Assembly: GCF_013410405.1 (NCBI RefSeq)
Contig: NZ_JACCFK010000002.1
Coordinates: 62,001 to 126,000 of the forward strand
Origin: Amycolatopsis endophytica
GTDB taxonomy: Bacteria; Actinomycetota; Actinomycetes; Mycobacteriales; Pseudonocardiaceae
Direction of reading: 5' to 3'
Length of the DNA stretch: 64,000 bases
In this document: piece by piece, positions 25,750-34,350 of the stretch
How the letters are laid out: the number at the start of each line of letters is the position of its first letter
Position numbering within the stretch: position 1 is the first letter of the stretch
Made by a program: the position numbers and the translations under genes
Notes under the pieces: generated by a model
Seen by the model: only the letters and a program-made list of their open reading frames with translations
Database searches by the model: none
What the model was told of the DNA's origin: nothing

Positions 25750-26367
25750 TTATCCGCGCAGGTAGCGGGTCAGCATCCCGACCAGCTCGTTTTCCAGCCG
25801 CCCGGTGTCGATCGGCTCCGGGGCGGCGACGAGCTGGTGGACGACGAGTTCGACCGTGGAGACGGCGAGCTTGGCCGCGGTGTCGGTGTCGGCGACCCGG
25901 ACCTCGGGGTGCGCGTCCAGCAGTTCCCGGATGAACTCGACCCGTTCCTGGTAATTCCGCCGGATCTGGTCCAGCAGCTGCGGTGCCCGCGGCCCCTGTT
26001 CGGCCATCACGCGCAACAGGTGCGGATCCTCGACGTGGTTGCCGATCGCCGTGTGCACCATGACGCGGATCATCTCCTCGAGTGCGCCGGGCAGGCCCTC
26101 GCGCCGGAACCGGTCGGTCGCGGCCATGCCGCCGTCGAGGTGCCGCGTCAGCAGTTCGAGCAGGATCGCGTCCTTGTTCGGGAAGTACTGGTACAGCGAG
26201 CCGATGGAGATCCGGGCCCGCTCGGCGATCCGGTTGGTGGTGCCCGCGGCGTACCCGTGCTCGGTGAAAACGTGAGCAGCGGCGGTGAGGATGCGCTCCC
26301 GCGTGAGCTCGGCGCGGACCTGCCGTGGTTGTTTGCGCGGGTGGAGCCGACGTTCGTCCGATGTCAG
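25750..26367 (-). CDS. TetR/AcrR-family regulator with a probable CTG start
   Basis: A 205-residue regulator with a full N-terminal helix-turn-helix (RERILTAAAHVFTEHGYAAG, TTNRIAERARISIGSLYQYF PNKDAIL) and a ligand domain. In this frame no ATG, GTG or TTG exists upstream of the ATG at 26127, which lies after the DNA-binding domain; a TGA closes the frame near 26432. A CTG at 26367-26365 is preceded by GGAGG at 5-base spacing and would give (M)TSDERRLHPRKQPRQVRAE, a normal TetR start. The gene is intact if CTG is used. It faces the PPOX/reductase operon and lies upstream of the epimerase-like gene; either may be its target. Confidence 0.8.
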   Translation of the reverse strand: MTSDERRLHPRKQPRQVRAELTRERILTAAAHVFTEHGYAAGTTNRIAERARISIGSLYQYFPNKDAILLELLTRHLDGGMAATDRFRREGLPGALEEMIRVMVHTAIGNHVEDPHLLRVMAEQGPRAPQLLDQIRRNYQERVEFIRELLDAHPEVRVADTDTAAKLAVSTVELVVHQLVAAPEPIDTGRLENELVGMLTRYLRG

Positions 26368-26414
26368 GAGGGCCTCCGGGGAACGGGCGCGAAAGCGAGT
26401 AGCGCGCGAAGCGA

Positions 26415-26431
26415 ATAATTGCTCATAATTG
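26415..26431. promoter_or_regulatory. direct repeat ATAATTG in the TetR/PPOX divergent promoter
   Basis: Two ATAATTG copies, 26415-26421 and 26425-26431, exactly 10 bp apart, stand out as an AT-rich island in GC-rich DNA. The island lies about 50-65 bases from the TetR start and 70-85 from the flavoprotein start. It may hold overlapping -10 elements or the TetR operator. Confidence 0.4.
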
Positions 26432-26501
26432 TGTCACGACCTGCGGTGATGCGATCGGCGGGGATCGCCCGCACCCGATATCGAACGAACAGGAGCGCCT
26501 C

Positions 26502-27131
26502 ATGACGCATGCCCGCACGCGCCCGCGGAGGCTCGCCTTCGAGGAGGTCCGTGCCCGGCTCGGGGAGCCCGACGCCCTCGTCCGCGGCAAGGTCGGCGAC
26601 CGCCTCGCCTCCTACCACCACCGCTTCATCGCCCATTCCCCGTTCCTGACGATGGCCACCGCCGACGCGGCGGGCCGCGTCGACTGCACGCCCCGGGGCG
26701 ACTACCCGGGGTTCGCGAAGGTGCTGGACGAGCGCACGCTCGCGATCCCCGACCGTCCCGGCAACAAGCTCGCCGACTCCTTCTCGAACCTGGCGGAGAA
26801 CGACGGGATCGGCCTGCTGTTCCTCGTCCCGGGGCACCGGGAGACGTTGCGGGTCAACGGCCGCGCCTATCCCACCGACGAACCCGACGTGCTGGCCCGG
26901 ATGCAGACCGAGGCGCGGGAGGCGGAACTGGCGCTGGTGGTGGAGGTCGAGGAGGTGTACTTCCACTGTGGACGCGCGCTCATCCGGTCGCGGCTGTGGG
27001 ATCCGGCGAGCCAGGCACTGGCCGCCGAGCTGCCGTCCGCGGGCGAGATCGCGGCCGCGCAGATGGGCGGCGGTATCGATCCGGCCGCACTGGAAGGCGC
27101 TCTCGAAGCCGGCTACCGCCAGCTGTACTGA
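26502..27131 (+). CDS. pyridoxamine 5'-phosphate oxidase-family flavoprotein (MSMEG_1061-like)
   Basis: A 209-residue split-barrel FMN (or F420) binding protein. The segments SPFLTMATADAAGRVDCTPRGD and IPDRPGNKLADSFSNLAEND GIGLLFLVPG are typical of the PPOX-type MSMEG_1061 group. The ATG at 26502 follows GGAGCG. The next gene, a flavin/iron-sulfur reductase, starts 13 bases after its stop, so the two probably form a redox pair under the divergent TetR regulator. Substrate unknown. Confidence 0.85.
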   Translation: MTHARTRPRRLAFEEVRARLGEPDALVRGKVGDRLASYHHRFIAHSPFLTMATADAAGRVDCTPRGDYPGFAKVLDERTLAIPDRPGNKLADSFSNLAENDGIGLLFLVPGHRETLRVNGRAYPTDEPDVLARMQTEAREAELALVVEVEEVYFHCGRALIRSRLWDPASQALAAELPSAGEIAAAQMGGGIDPAALEGALEAGYRQLY

Positions 27132-27144
27132 AACCGGGGAATCC

Positions 27145-28053
27145 ATGCAACCGACCATTCTCGACCACGTGGACCGGGTCGCGCGGGACGTGGTCTCCCT
27201 CGTCCTGCGCGCCGAGCGCGGTCCGCTGGCGCCCTGGGAACCCGGGGCGCACATCGACCTCATCCTGCCGAACTGGCTGACCCGGCAGTACTCGCTGTGC
27301 GGGGAGCCGGACGATCGCGAGCGCTACCGCATCGCGGTGCGCCACGAGCGGCTCAGCCGGGGCGGCTCGGACTACATCCACCGGTTCCTGCGCCGGGGCC
27401 ACCCGATCGAGGTCTCCGCGCCCCGCAACAACTTCCCGCTCCGGCCCGCGCCGGAGTTCCTGTTCCTCGCCGGAGGCATCGGGATCACGCCGATCCTGCC
27501 GATGCTGCGGGCCGCGATCGCGGCGGGTGCGGTGGCGACGCTGGTCTACGTGGGACGCTCGCTCGCCACCATGCCCTTCACCGCGCAGCTGCGGGCCACG
27601 TATGGGGGCCGGGTGCGACTGGTCGCCACCGAGCACGAGGGCAGGCCCGATTTCACCGCGCTGGCCGCGGAACTGCCTCCGCGGGCGCTGGTCTACTGTT
27701 GCGGGCCGTCCGCGATGCTCGACGCGGCGGAGGCCGTCTTTCCCGCCGGGCGCGTGCACGTGGAGCGTTTCCGCCCGCCGGTGAAGGACTTCGGACCGCC
27801 CAGGGCGTTCGAGGCCGTCTGTGCCCGAAGTGGACGGACGATTCAGGTTCCGCCCGGGGAGACCCTGCTGGGTGCCCTCGGGCACGCCGGAATCGCGGTG
27901 CCCTCCGGCTGCCGGGAAGGGGTATGCGGCAGTTGCGAAATCACCGTCGTCGAGGGAGAACCCGAGCACCGGGACCACCTCGGTGCGCCGCCCGGCCGGA
28001 TGTACTCGTGCGTGTCCCGCGCGTGCTCGCCCCGCCTCGTCCTGGACCTGTGA
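27145..28053 (+). CDS. PDR/VanB-family ferredoxin-type oxidoreductase
   Basis: A 302-residue reductase in the order FMN domain, NAD(P)H domain, C-terminal plant-type [2Fe-2S] domain, as in phthalate dioxygenase reductase and VanB. The flavin motif is RQYSLCGEP, the NAD motif FLFLAGGIGITPILPML, and the cluster ligands lie in CREGVCGSCE plus a later Cys in YSCVSRAC. It normally passes electrons to an oxygenase or demethylase; none is adjacent, so the partner may be the PPOX flavoprotein 13 bases upstream. Confidence 0.9.
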   Translation: MQPTILDHVDRVARDVVSLVLRAERGPLAPWEPGAHIDLILPNWLTRQYSLCGEPDDRERYRIAVRHERLSRGGSDYIHRFLRRGHPIEVSAPRNNFPLRPAPEFLFLAGGIGITPILPMLRAAIAAGAVATLVYVGRSLATMPFTAQLRATYGGRVRLVATEHEGRPDFTALAAELPPRALVYCCGPSAMLDAAEAVFPAGRVHVERFRPPVKDFGPPRAFEAVCARSGRTIQVPPGETLLGALGHAGIAVPSGCREGVCGSCEITVVEGEPEHRDHLGAPPGRMYSCVSRACSPRLVLDL

Positions 28054-28185
28054 AAGCGGAGAAGCGATGCTGCCCAAGGTCATGCTGCTGCCGACATCGC
28101 GAAGTCCGTGGGCGCGCGACCACACGATCCGGTGGGGAGCTTCGACATGGGCACGAGCTACCTGCCGCCCCCGGCACGAGGTGTT

Positions 28186-28305
28186 CCCCCACCTGGGTGG
28201 TGGGGGAGTCGAAGCTCGTCACCGGGCTGCGGCGGCACCGGGTGAACGACCGTGGCGTGCCGAATCGGGACATCACGTTCACCGGGTACTGGCGGCAGGG
28301 CAGGT
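28186..28305 (+). pseudogene. siderophore-interacting flavoprotein, C-terminal remnant
   Basis: About 35 codons read WVVGESKLVTGLRRHRVNDR followed by GVPNRDITFTGYWRQGR, matching the end of siderophore-interacting (ferric reductase-like) proteins. The upstream part is unreadable as a protein, although an ATG at 28067 follows the previous operon closely. The region 28054-28322 therefore holds the rubble of a third gene of that operon. The stop of the helicase gene lies just downstream on the other strand. Confidence 0.55.
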
Positions 28306-28322
28306 CGAGCCCCGGCCGAGGT

Positions 28323-29819
28323 TCAGCGGCCGCCGCGGCGCCGTCCGGCCCGGGAACCGGCCGAGAACGCGGCAGCGCCGGAGCGGCGCTGGGGCGCGCC
28401 GGCGCCCTGCTGCGGTTCGGTGCCGCGCTGCGGCTGGCGTGGGGAGTCGGTGCGGCTCTGCCGGTTCGCGGACTGACCGGCGGCCCGGCTGCGTTGCCGT
28501 GAGGGCTGGGAGGTGTCCGTGCCGCGGCGCTGCTGCCGTTGCGGTTCGGAGCGGCGCGCGCCGGTTCCGGGCTTCTGCTGCCGCTGCGCGCCGCCGCGGC
28601 CCCCGTTCCCGCCGCCGCGGGCGGGCGGGGTCACGAACGTGCGCTCGCCCGGGGCGAGCTCGGTGAGCAGGGGGTGGCCGGGCGCCAGCCGGGTGGTGAT
28701 CGGGCTGATCCCGGCCTTGCGGGTGAGGTCGCGGACGTCGGCGACCTGCTCGTCGGTCATCAGGGTGATCACGGTGCCCTCCGCACCGGCCCGCGCGGTG
28801 CGGCCCGAGCGGTGCAGGTAGGCCTTGTGCTCGACCGGCGGGTCGGCGTGGATCACGCGCGCGACGTCGTCGACGTGGATGCCGCGTGCCGCGATGTCGG
28901 TGGCCACCAGCGTGGTGGCACTGCCGTCGGAGAACGCGGCCAGGTTGCGGGTGCGCGCGGTCTGCCCGAGGTTGCCGTGCAGCTCGACCGCGGGGACGCC
29001 GGACGCGACGAGCTGACGGGTCAGCGCCTTGGCCCGGTGCTTGGTGCGCGTGAACACGACGGTGCGGCCCGGCGCGGCGACCAGCTCCACCAGCACGCCC
29101 AGCCGGGTCTCGCGCTCGACGTGCAGCACGTGGTGCTCCATCGTCGCGACGGGGGACTGCGCCGAGTCGACGCTGTGCGTGACCGGATCGGTGAGAAAGC
29201 GCTTCACGAGCACGTCCACGCCCGCGTCGAGCGTGGCCGAGAACAACAGCCGCTGCCCGCCGCGCGGGGTGCGGTCGAGCAGCCGCCGCACCACCGGCAG
29301 GAACCCGAGGTCGGCCATGTGATCGGCCTCGTCGAGCACCGTGATCTCCACGGCGTCGAGGTGCACGTGACCACTCGCGAGGTGGTCGGCGAGCCTGCCC
29401 GGGCACGCGACCAGCACGTCGACACCCGCGCGCAGCCCGGTGATCTGCGGGTTGGGGCTGACGCCGCCGAACACCGTCATGGTGCGCAGCGACAACGCCT
29501 TGGCCAGCGGCGCCATCGCGGCGTCGATCTGGGCCGCCAGTTCCCGCGTCGGCGCGAGGATCAGCGCGCGGGGACGGCCGGGACGGCGGCTCCCGCCCGC
29601 CGCGGCGAGCCGGGTCAGCACCGGGAGCACGAACGCGTAGGTCTTGCCGGATCCGGTGCGGCCCCGGCCGAGCACGTCCCGCCCGGCCAGGGAGTGCGGC
29701 AGTGTCGCGGCCTGGATCGGGAACGGCGCCTCGATGCCGCGGGCGGCGAGGGCGGTGGTGAGTGCCCGCGGAACGCCGAGCTCGGCGAACGAGGGCAGGG
29801 TGGGAACAGTCAAGAACAC
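28323..29819 (-). CDS. DEAD-box RNA helicase
   Basis: A 498-residue ATP-dependent RNA helicase. All core motifs are present: Q motif (PFPIQ), Walker A GRTGSGKT, PTRELA, VLDEADHM (DEAD), SAT, and HRSGRTARAG. The ~95-residue tail is rich in Arg, Gln, Gly and Ser (GGGNGGRGG, RQPQRGTEPQQ), a disordered RNA-binding extension. The GTG at 29819 follows GAGAGA. The 250-bp leader region 29820-30069 carries no gene and could hold an autoregulatory 5' UTR, as in cold-inducible helicases; that is inference. Confidence 0.93.
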   Translation of the reverse strand: MFLTVPTLPSFAELGVPRALTTALAARGIEAPFPIQAATLPHSLAGRDVLGRGRTGSGKTYAFVLPVLTRLAAAGGSRRPGRPRALILAPTRELAAQIDAAMAPLAKALSLRTMTVFGGVSPNPQITGLRAGVDVLVACPGRLADHLASGHVHLDAVEITVLDEADHMADLGFLPVVRRLLDRTPRGGQRLLFSATLDAGVDVLVKRFLTDPVTHSVDSAQSPVATMEHHVLHVERETRLGVLVELVAAPGRTVVFTRTKHRAKALTRQLVASGVPAVELHGNLGQTARTRNLAAFSDGSATTLVATDIAARGIHVDDVARVIHADPPVEHKAYLHRSGRTARAGAEGTVITLMTDEQVADVRDLTRKAGISPITTRLAPGHPLLTELAPGERTFVTPPARGGGNGGRGGAQRQQKPGTGARRSEPQRQQRRGTDTSQPSRQRSRAAGQSANRQSRTDSPRQPQRGTEPQQGAGAPQRRSGAAAFSAGSRAGRRRGGR

Positions 29820-30069
29820 TCTCTCTCAAAGGTCACGAGGTCGTCCTGCCCGGCGCTGACCGTTGCGCGGTCGCGGCACGTGGTGGCCGACACGAAAACG
29901 CGGCCCGAGGCAGAACAGTGCGGACCGCGATCTTCACTGTACCCGACGGCGGGCCTCTCAGCCCAGCGCGGCGGTGAGATCGAAGGCCGCGATGCGGTAC
30001 AACCCACGCGCGGAGTGAGGGGTCGCGGCGCTCCGGCGTCACCGCAGCGCCGCGCCACCCTGAGGATGC

Positions 30070-31035
30070 TCAGCGGGCCTGGAGTGCCTTCTTCAGCACC
30101 GCGACGGCCTGGTTGATCGCGGCGTCGGCGGCGTTGGTGCCCCGCAGCGCGTTGAGCATCACGAAGTCGTGGATGACGCCCTGGTAGCGCACCGCGGTGA
30201 CCGCGACACCGGCCTGGCGCAGCTTGTTCGCGTACGCCTCGCCCTCGTCGCGCAGGACGTCGGCCTCGGCGGTGATGACGAGCGCGGGCGGCAGCCCGGC
30301 CAGGTCGTCCAGGCTCGCGCGCAGCGGCGACGCGGTGATCTCCGCGCGCTGCGCCGGGTCGGTCGTGTACTGGTCCCAGAACCACTTCATGCCGTCGAGG
30401 GCGAGGAAGTAGCCGGTGGCGAACTGCCGGTAGGAGCCGGTGTCGAAGTTCGCGTCGGTCACCGGGTAGAACAGCACCTGCTGCCGGAAGGTGACGTCGC
30501 CGCGCTGCTTGGCCAGCAGCGTGAGCGCCGCGGTCAGGTTCCCACCGACCGAGTCACCGGCGACGGCGAGGCGGCTCGCGTCCAGGTTGTGCTCGGCGCC
30601 GTGCGTCACGATCCACCGCGCCGCCGCGTAGCTCTGCTCCAGCGCGACCGGGTAACGGGCCTCGGGGGAGCGGTCGTAGTCGGGGAAGACGACGGCCGCG
30701 CCGGCGCCGGTGGCGATCTCGCGGATCAGGCGGTCGTGGGTGTGGGCGTTGCCGAAGACCCAGCCCGCGCCGTGGATGTACAGGACGACCGGCAGCGTGC
30801 CGGTGGCGCCCGCGGGGCGGACGATGCGCAGGCGCACCTGCCCGGTCGGGCCGCCCTCGATGGTGAGGTCTTCGAGGTCGGCGTCCGGCTTGGCGATCTC
30901 GGACGACTGGACCTCGTCGACCGCCTTGCGTCCCTCCTCGGGCGGCAGCTGGAACAGGTACGGCGGGTTGTCCGTGGCTTCGGCGAAAGCCTGCGCGGCG
31001 GGCTCCAGAGCCAGATTGTGCGGGTTGGCGGTCAT
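30070..31035 (-). CDS. alpha/beta hydrolase of the hormone-sensitive-lipase family
   Basis: A 321-residue esterase without a signal peptide. The HSL oxyanion motif appears as YIHGAGWVFG (HGAG in place of HGGG). The nucleophile serine is in GDSVGGNL; the acid lies in TAEADVLRDEG and the histidine in QGVIHDF. It acts on short-chain esters of unknown identity. It is divergent from the MarR gene at 31202, with a palindrome in the shared promoter, so control by that regulator is likely. Confidence 0.9.
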   Translation of the reverse strand: MTANPHNLALEPAAQAFAEATDNPPYLFQLPPEEGRKAVDEVQSSEIAKPDADLEDLTIEGGPTGQVRLRIVRPAGATGTLPVVLYIHGAGWVFGNAHTHDRLIREIATGAGAAVVFPDYDRSPEARYPVALEQSYAAARWIVTHGAEHNLDASRLAVAGDSVGGNLTAALTLLAKQRGDVTFRQQVLFYPVTDANFDTGSYRQFATGYFLALDGMKWFWDQYTTDPAQRAEITASPLRASLDDLAGLPPALVITAEADVLRDEGEAYANKLRQAGVAVTAVRYQGVIHDFVMLNALRGTNAADAAINQAVAVLKKALQAR

Positions 31036-31096
31036 GACGTGTGCTCCTGCGAGTTCCGGTGGACCGGATCGGCCCGTTCGATTGCATCCAACCAAA

Positions 31097-31106
31097 TTGT
31101 GCACAA
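31097..31106. promoter_or_regulatory. candidate MarR/OhrR operator TTGTGCACAA
   Basis: A perfect 10-bp palindrome within an AT-rich stretch (AAATTGTGCACAACTTAATT, 31094-31113) in the gap between the divergent esterase and MarR-type regulator genes. It lies 62 bases from the esterase start. Placement and symmetry fit a MarR/OhrR site controlling both genes. Confidence 0.5.
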
Positions 31107-31201
31107 CTTAATTGCTTGTTATGGGATGTGTCACGTCCGGATGGTGTGGCAACCATCCGTGCGAGACGATGGAGTGTCATCCAGGTGCCGGAGGAGGACC
31201 C

Positions 31202-31660
31202 ATGGCCGACACGGCCGCGCCGCGGCTCGATGATCAGGTGTGCTTCGCGCTCTACGCCGCCTCCCGGGCGGTGACCTCGCTGTACCGGCCGATGCTGGAC
31301 GAGCTCGGGCTGACCTATCCGCAGTACCTGGTGATGCTGGCGTTGTGGGAGCACGGTGAGCTGTCGGTCAAGGACCTCGGGCAGGCGCTGTCGCTGGACT
31401 CGGGAACGCTCTCGCCGCTGCTGAAGCGGCTGGAAAAGCTCGAACTGGTGCGCCGCGAGCGCCGTGCGGACGACGAGCGGTCGGTGTGCATCCGGCTGAC
31501 GAGCAAGGGTGACGAGCTGCGCGTGAAGGCCGTTCCGCTGCCCGGCGTGATCGGTGACGCGATGGGCCTGCCCGTTCGCGAGCTGGAGGAGCTGCGGGTC
31601 ACGCTGCGGGGGCTGACCGAGTCGGTGAACGCCTACCGCGCATCCCATCCCGGCGTATAA
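31202..31660 (+). CDS. MarR-family regulator, OhrR-like
   Basis: A 152-residue winged-helix repressor similar to the one at 24311. DDQVCFALYAASRAVTSLYR holds the conserved sensing cysteine, and LSPLLKRLEKLELVRRERRA the recognition helix and wing. The ATG follows GGAGGA at 8-base spacing. It most likely represses the divergent esterase and itself through the palindrome at 31097. Whether its signal is an organic peroxide is inferred from the cysteine. Confidence 0.87.
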   Translation: MADTAAPRLDDQVCFALYAASRAVTSLYRPMLDELGLTYPQYLVMLALWEHGELSVKDLGQALSLDSGTLSPLLKRLEKLELVRRERRADDERSVCIRLTSKGDELRVKAVPLPGVIGDAMGLPVRELEELRVTLRGLTESVNAYRASHPGV

Positions 31661-31671
31661 CGACCTATACG
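31654..31671. promoter_or_regulatory. palindrome CGTATA-N6-TATACG, copy 1
   Basis: A perfect 6-6-6 inverted repeat that overlaps the MarR stop codon and precedes the amidohydrolase gene by 78 bases. The same palindrome, with the same following GGC-CGGCG context, occurs at 59896-59913. It looks like the operator of an unidentified regulator or a dispersed short repeat. Confidence 0.5.
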
Positions 31672-31749
31672 GCGCGGCGCGGGCGCGTGCGCCCCGGTGG
31701 TCCCGGCCCCTAATCTGCGGGGGAAGGCTCCGACGGGAAGGATTCTCAC

Positions 31750-33420
31750 GTGCTCGACCTCCTGGTGCGCAACGTCCGTGCGCTGACCGTGTCCGACGAC
31801 CGTCCCCGCGCACACACCGTGGGGGTGCTGCACGGGCGCATCGTCGGCGTCGACGAGGAGGTCGACGGCCTGTCCGCGCGGACGGTGGTCGACGGCGACG
31901 GCGCGGTGCTGACGCCCGGATTCGCCGACGCGCACAACCACATGGTCTGGTACGGCCTCTCGCTCGCCGAGACGGACCTGTCGGGGTGCGCCAGCCTGGA
32001 CGAGCTGTACGACACGGTCGCCGCGCGCGCCGCCGAGCTGCCCTCGGACGGGTGGGTGATCGGCTCGAAGTACGACGACTTCGTGCTCGGCGGCCACCCG
32101 GACCGGGCCGCGCTGGACCGTGCGGGCGGCGGGCGGCCGGTGTGGCTCAAGCACCGCTCGGCCCACATGTGCACGGTCAGCTCGGAGATCCTGCGGCAGG
32201 CCGGGGTGCTCGACGGGTCGGCGAAGGTGCCCGAGGGCGGTGTCGTGTCCCGTGACGACGACGGCGCGCCGACCGGGCTGCTGGCCGAGCAGGCGCAGCA
32301 GCTGGTGGACGCGCTCGTGAAGCCCTACCCGGTGGAGCAGCTGGCGGAGGCGATCGAGCGGGCCGCGAAGGTCTACGTCTCGGAAGGGCTGACGTCGGTG
32401 ACCGAGGCCGGGATCGGCGGCGGCTGGATCGGGCACAGCCCGGCCGAGGCGACGGCCTACCACCTGGCGCGGGCTCGCGGCGTGCTGCCGGTGCGGGTCG
32501 AGCTGATGCCGGCCAGCGAGGTGCTGCACCCGCTCGGCGGCAATCCCGCCGACACCGGGTCGATCGGCGTCGATCTGGGGCTGCGCAGCGGTTTCGGTGA
32601 CGAGTTCCTGCGCCTGGGCCCGATGAAGATCTTCACCGACGGTGCGCTGAGCAGCCGCACCGCCGCGCTCACCGAGCCGTTCTGCTCGCACGGCGGCCTC
32701 GGCGTGCTGCAGGACGATCCGAAGGTGCTGCGGGACACGATCGTCGCCGCGCACCGCAGTGGATGGCGGGTGGCCGCGCACGCGATCGGCGACCGCGCGA
32801 TCGACCTGACGCTGGACGCGTTCGAGGAGGCGCAGCGCCAGCTGCCGCGGCCGGACGCGCGGCACCGCATCGAGCACGCCGCGATGGTCCGGCCCGACCA
32901 GATGGCGCGCCTGGTGGCGCTGAACGTGATCCCGGTGCCGCAGGCGCGGTTCCTGTACGAGATCGGGGACACGATGGCCGAGGCGCTGGGCGAGGCGCGG
33001 GTGCCGTGGCTGTACCGGCAGAAGTCCTTTGTGGACGCCGGACTGCGGGTGCCGGGGAGCTCGGACCGTCCGTGCGTGGGGGTCGGCGCGCCACTGGCGG
33101 GGCTGCGGTCGATGGTCGAGCGGACCACCAGCGCGGGCGTGGTGCTCAGCCCGGACGAGCGGGTGGACGCCGGGGAAGCGCTGCGGGCCTGTACGGTGCA
33201 CCCGGCGTGGGCGTCGCACCAGGAGAACGAACGCGGACGACTGGCCGCCGGACTGTGGGCGGACATGGTGCTCCTCGACGACGATCCGACCACCGTGCCC
33301 AGTGAGCGCATCAGCGAGATCGGCGTGCTGGCGACCTTCGTCGGCGGCCGGTGCGTGCACGGGGCCGAAAACCTGAACGCGACCGGCCCGGTACCGGTTC
33401 CCCCAACGCCACGTCCGTAG
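31750..33420 (+). CDS. amidohydrolase (YtcJ-like metal-dependent hydrolase)
   Basis: A 556-residue amidohydrolase-superfamily protein. The N-terminal beta-sandwich begins VRNVRALTVSDD, and the metal-binding HxH motif is in GFADAHNHMVWYG. Further metal ligands are in AAHAIGDRAID and HRIEHAAMV, and the last domain carries GSSDRPCVG and the ADMVLLDDDP tail typical of YtcJ-like proteins. It probably hydrolyses an amide or imide; the substrate is unknown. The start is the GTG at 31750, after GGGAAGG. Confidence 0.88.
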   Translation: MLDLLVRNVRALTVSDDRPRAHTVGVLHGRIVGVDEEVDGLSARTVVDGDGAVLTPGFADAHNHMVWYGLSLAETDLSGCASLDELYDTVAARAAELPSDGWVIGSKYDDFVLGGHPDRAALDRAGGGRPVWLKHRSAHMCTVSSEILRQAGVLDGSAKVPEGGVVSRDDDGAPTGLLAEQAQQLVDALVKPYPVEQLAEAIERAAKVYVSEGLTSVTEAGIGGGWIGHSPAEATAYHLARARGVLPVRVELMPASEVLHPLGGNPADTGSIGVDLGLRSGFGDEFLRLGPMKIFTDGALSSRTAALTEPFCSHGGLGVLQDDPKVLRDTIVAAHRSGWRVAAHAIGDRAIDLTLDAFEEAQRQLPRPDARHRIEHAAMVRPDQMARLVALNVIPVPQARFLYEIGDTMAEALGEARVPWLYRQKSFVDAGLRVPGSSDRPCVGVGAPLAGLRSMVERTTSAGVVLSPDERVDAGEALRACTVHPAWASHQENERGRLAAGLWADMVLLDDDPTTVPSERISEIGVLATFVGGRCVHGAENLNATGPVPVPPTPRP

Positions 33421-33444
33421 CGTTGAACGCCACCAATGCCGGGA

Positions 33445-34242
33445 TCAGCATGCCTGCGGCAGCTGCCCGTTCTCCTCGGCTCGCGCCCAGTTCGCCAGGC
33501 GCGGTGCCGCGGCCGCGTAGAAGTCGGGGTCCAGACCCATCCCGGTGTGCGTGCTGTGGACTTCGACGCACTCCGCCCACGGGTCCAGGCACAGCTCCCA
33601 CGGCGCGATCGAGTCCTCGCGCGAATACACCGCCAGCGCAGGGACATCCGCGGGTAGCGGCGCGGCGAGCGCCTCGATGTTCTCGTGGTAGCAGGAACCG
33701 GTGAAGCAGTCGAGGTCCATCAGGCCGGGAACGCCCAAAGTGGACAGACGGGCGAGAAGGCGGGCCACGCGCACGACCTTCGGATGCGCGCCCAGCGGGT
33801 CGAGCACCGGGCTGCCCAGCATCACCAGGCCACGCACCAGGTCCGGGCGGCGCAGCGCGGTGAGCCGGGCCAGCCACCCGCCGCGGCTCTGCCCGACGAG
33901 GACGACGCGGCGGCCGGTGTCTTCGGCGTGCCGCTCCAGGCGCACGACGATCCGGTCGACCAGTTCGGTGGTGCACCCGACGTTGAGGCCGATGCGTGCC
34001 CCGGTCGGGCGGTAGCCGCGCGCCCGGAGCCACGCGCCGGCCAGTGTCAGGCTGCGGTCACCGAAACCGAATCCCGGGATCAGCAGGACGCCCTGCCCGG
34101 CGCCCTCCTCCGGATCCCCGGCTCGCCACACCGGATGGCGGAGCAGGCGCGGGATGTCCAGCATCGCGAAGAGCAGGTGTTCGCGCGTGGCCGTGCGGAT
34201 CGTTTCGCCCACTTCGCGAGCGGGCTGGAGCAGCGTCATCAT
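33445..34242 (-). CDS. alpha/beta hydrolase
   Basis: A 265-residue cytoplasmic hydrolase. The strand-loop LLIPGFGFGDRSL precedes a lipase-like GQSRGG nucleophile elbow, with SREDSIAPW and THTGMGLDP as probable acid and histidine regions. Length and the GFG-type oxyanion loop recall PGAP1/lipase-class hydrolases. It converges with the amidohydrolase gene, 24 bases apart. The gap to the AraC gene is 108 bases. Substrate unknown. Confidence 0.8.
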   Translation of the reverse strand: MMTLLQPAREVGETIRTATREHLLFAMLDIPRLLRHPVWRAGDPEEGAGQGVLLIPGFGFGDRSLTLAGAWLRARGYRPTGARIGLNVGCTTELVDRIVVRLERHAEDTGRRVVLVGQSRGGWLARLTALRRPDLVRGLVMLGSPVLDPLGAHPKVVRVARLLARLSTLGVPGLMDLDCFTGSCYHENIEALAAPLPADVPALAVYSREDSIAPWELCLDPWAECVEVHSTHTGMGLDPDFYAAAAPRLANWARAEENGQLPQAC

Positions 34243-34350
34243 GTGCGGCCTCCTCGCTGGTGAAGAGACCTGTGATCTACCCGGAAACCGCCGGGTCTAA
34301 TCGGGAGGTGCGCTCAACCGGGCCGGTGGCGGAGGTCGCCGGGGGCGAAC

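Noticed and set aside
26127..26367. TetR gene treated as a truncated pseudogene
   Set aside because: The helix-turn-helix is intact in frame and a CTG with a strong ribosome site gives a normal N-terminus, so decay is not needed to explain it.
29955..30003. Short minus-strand tail reading LYRIAAFDLTAALG then stop
   Set aside because: It looks like a protein end, but it is too short to assign and may be chance in biased DNA.
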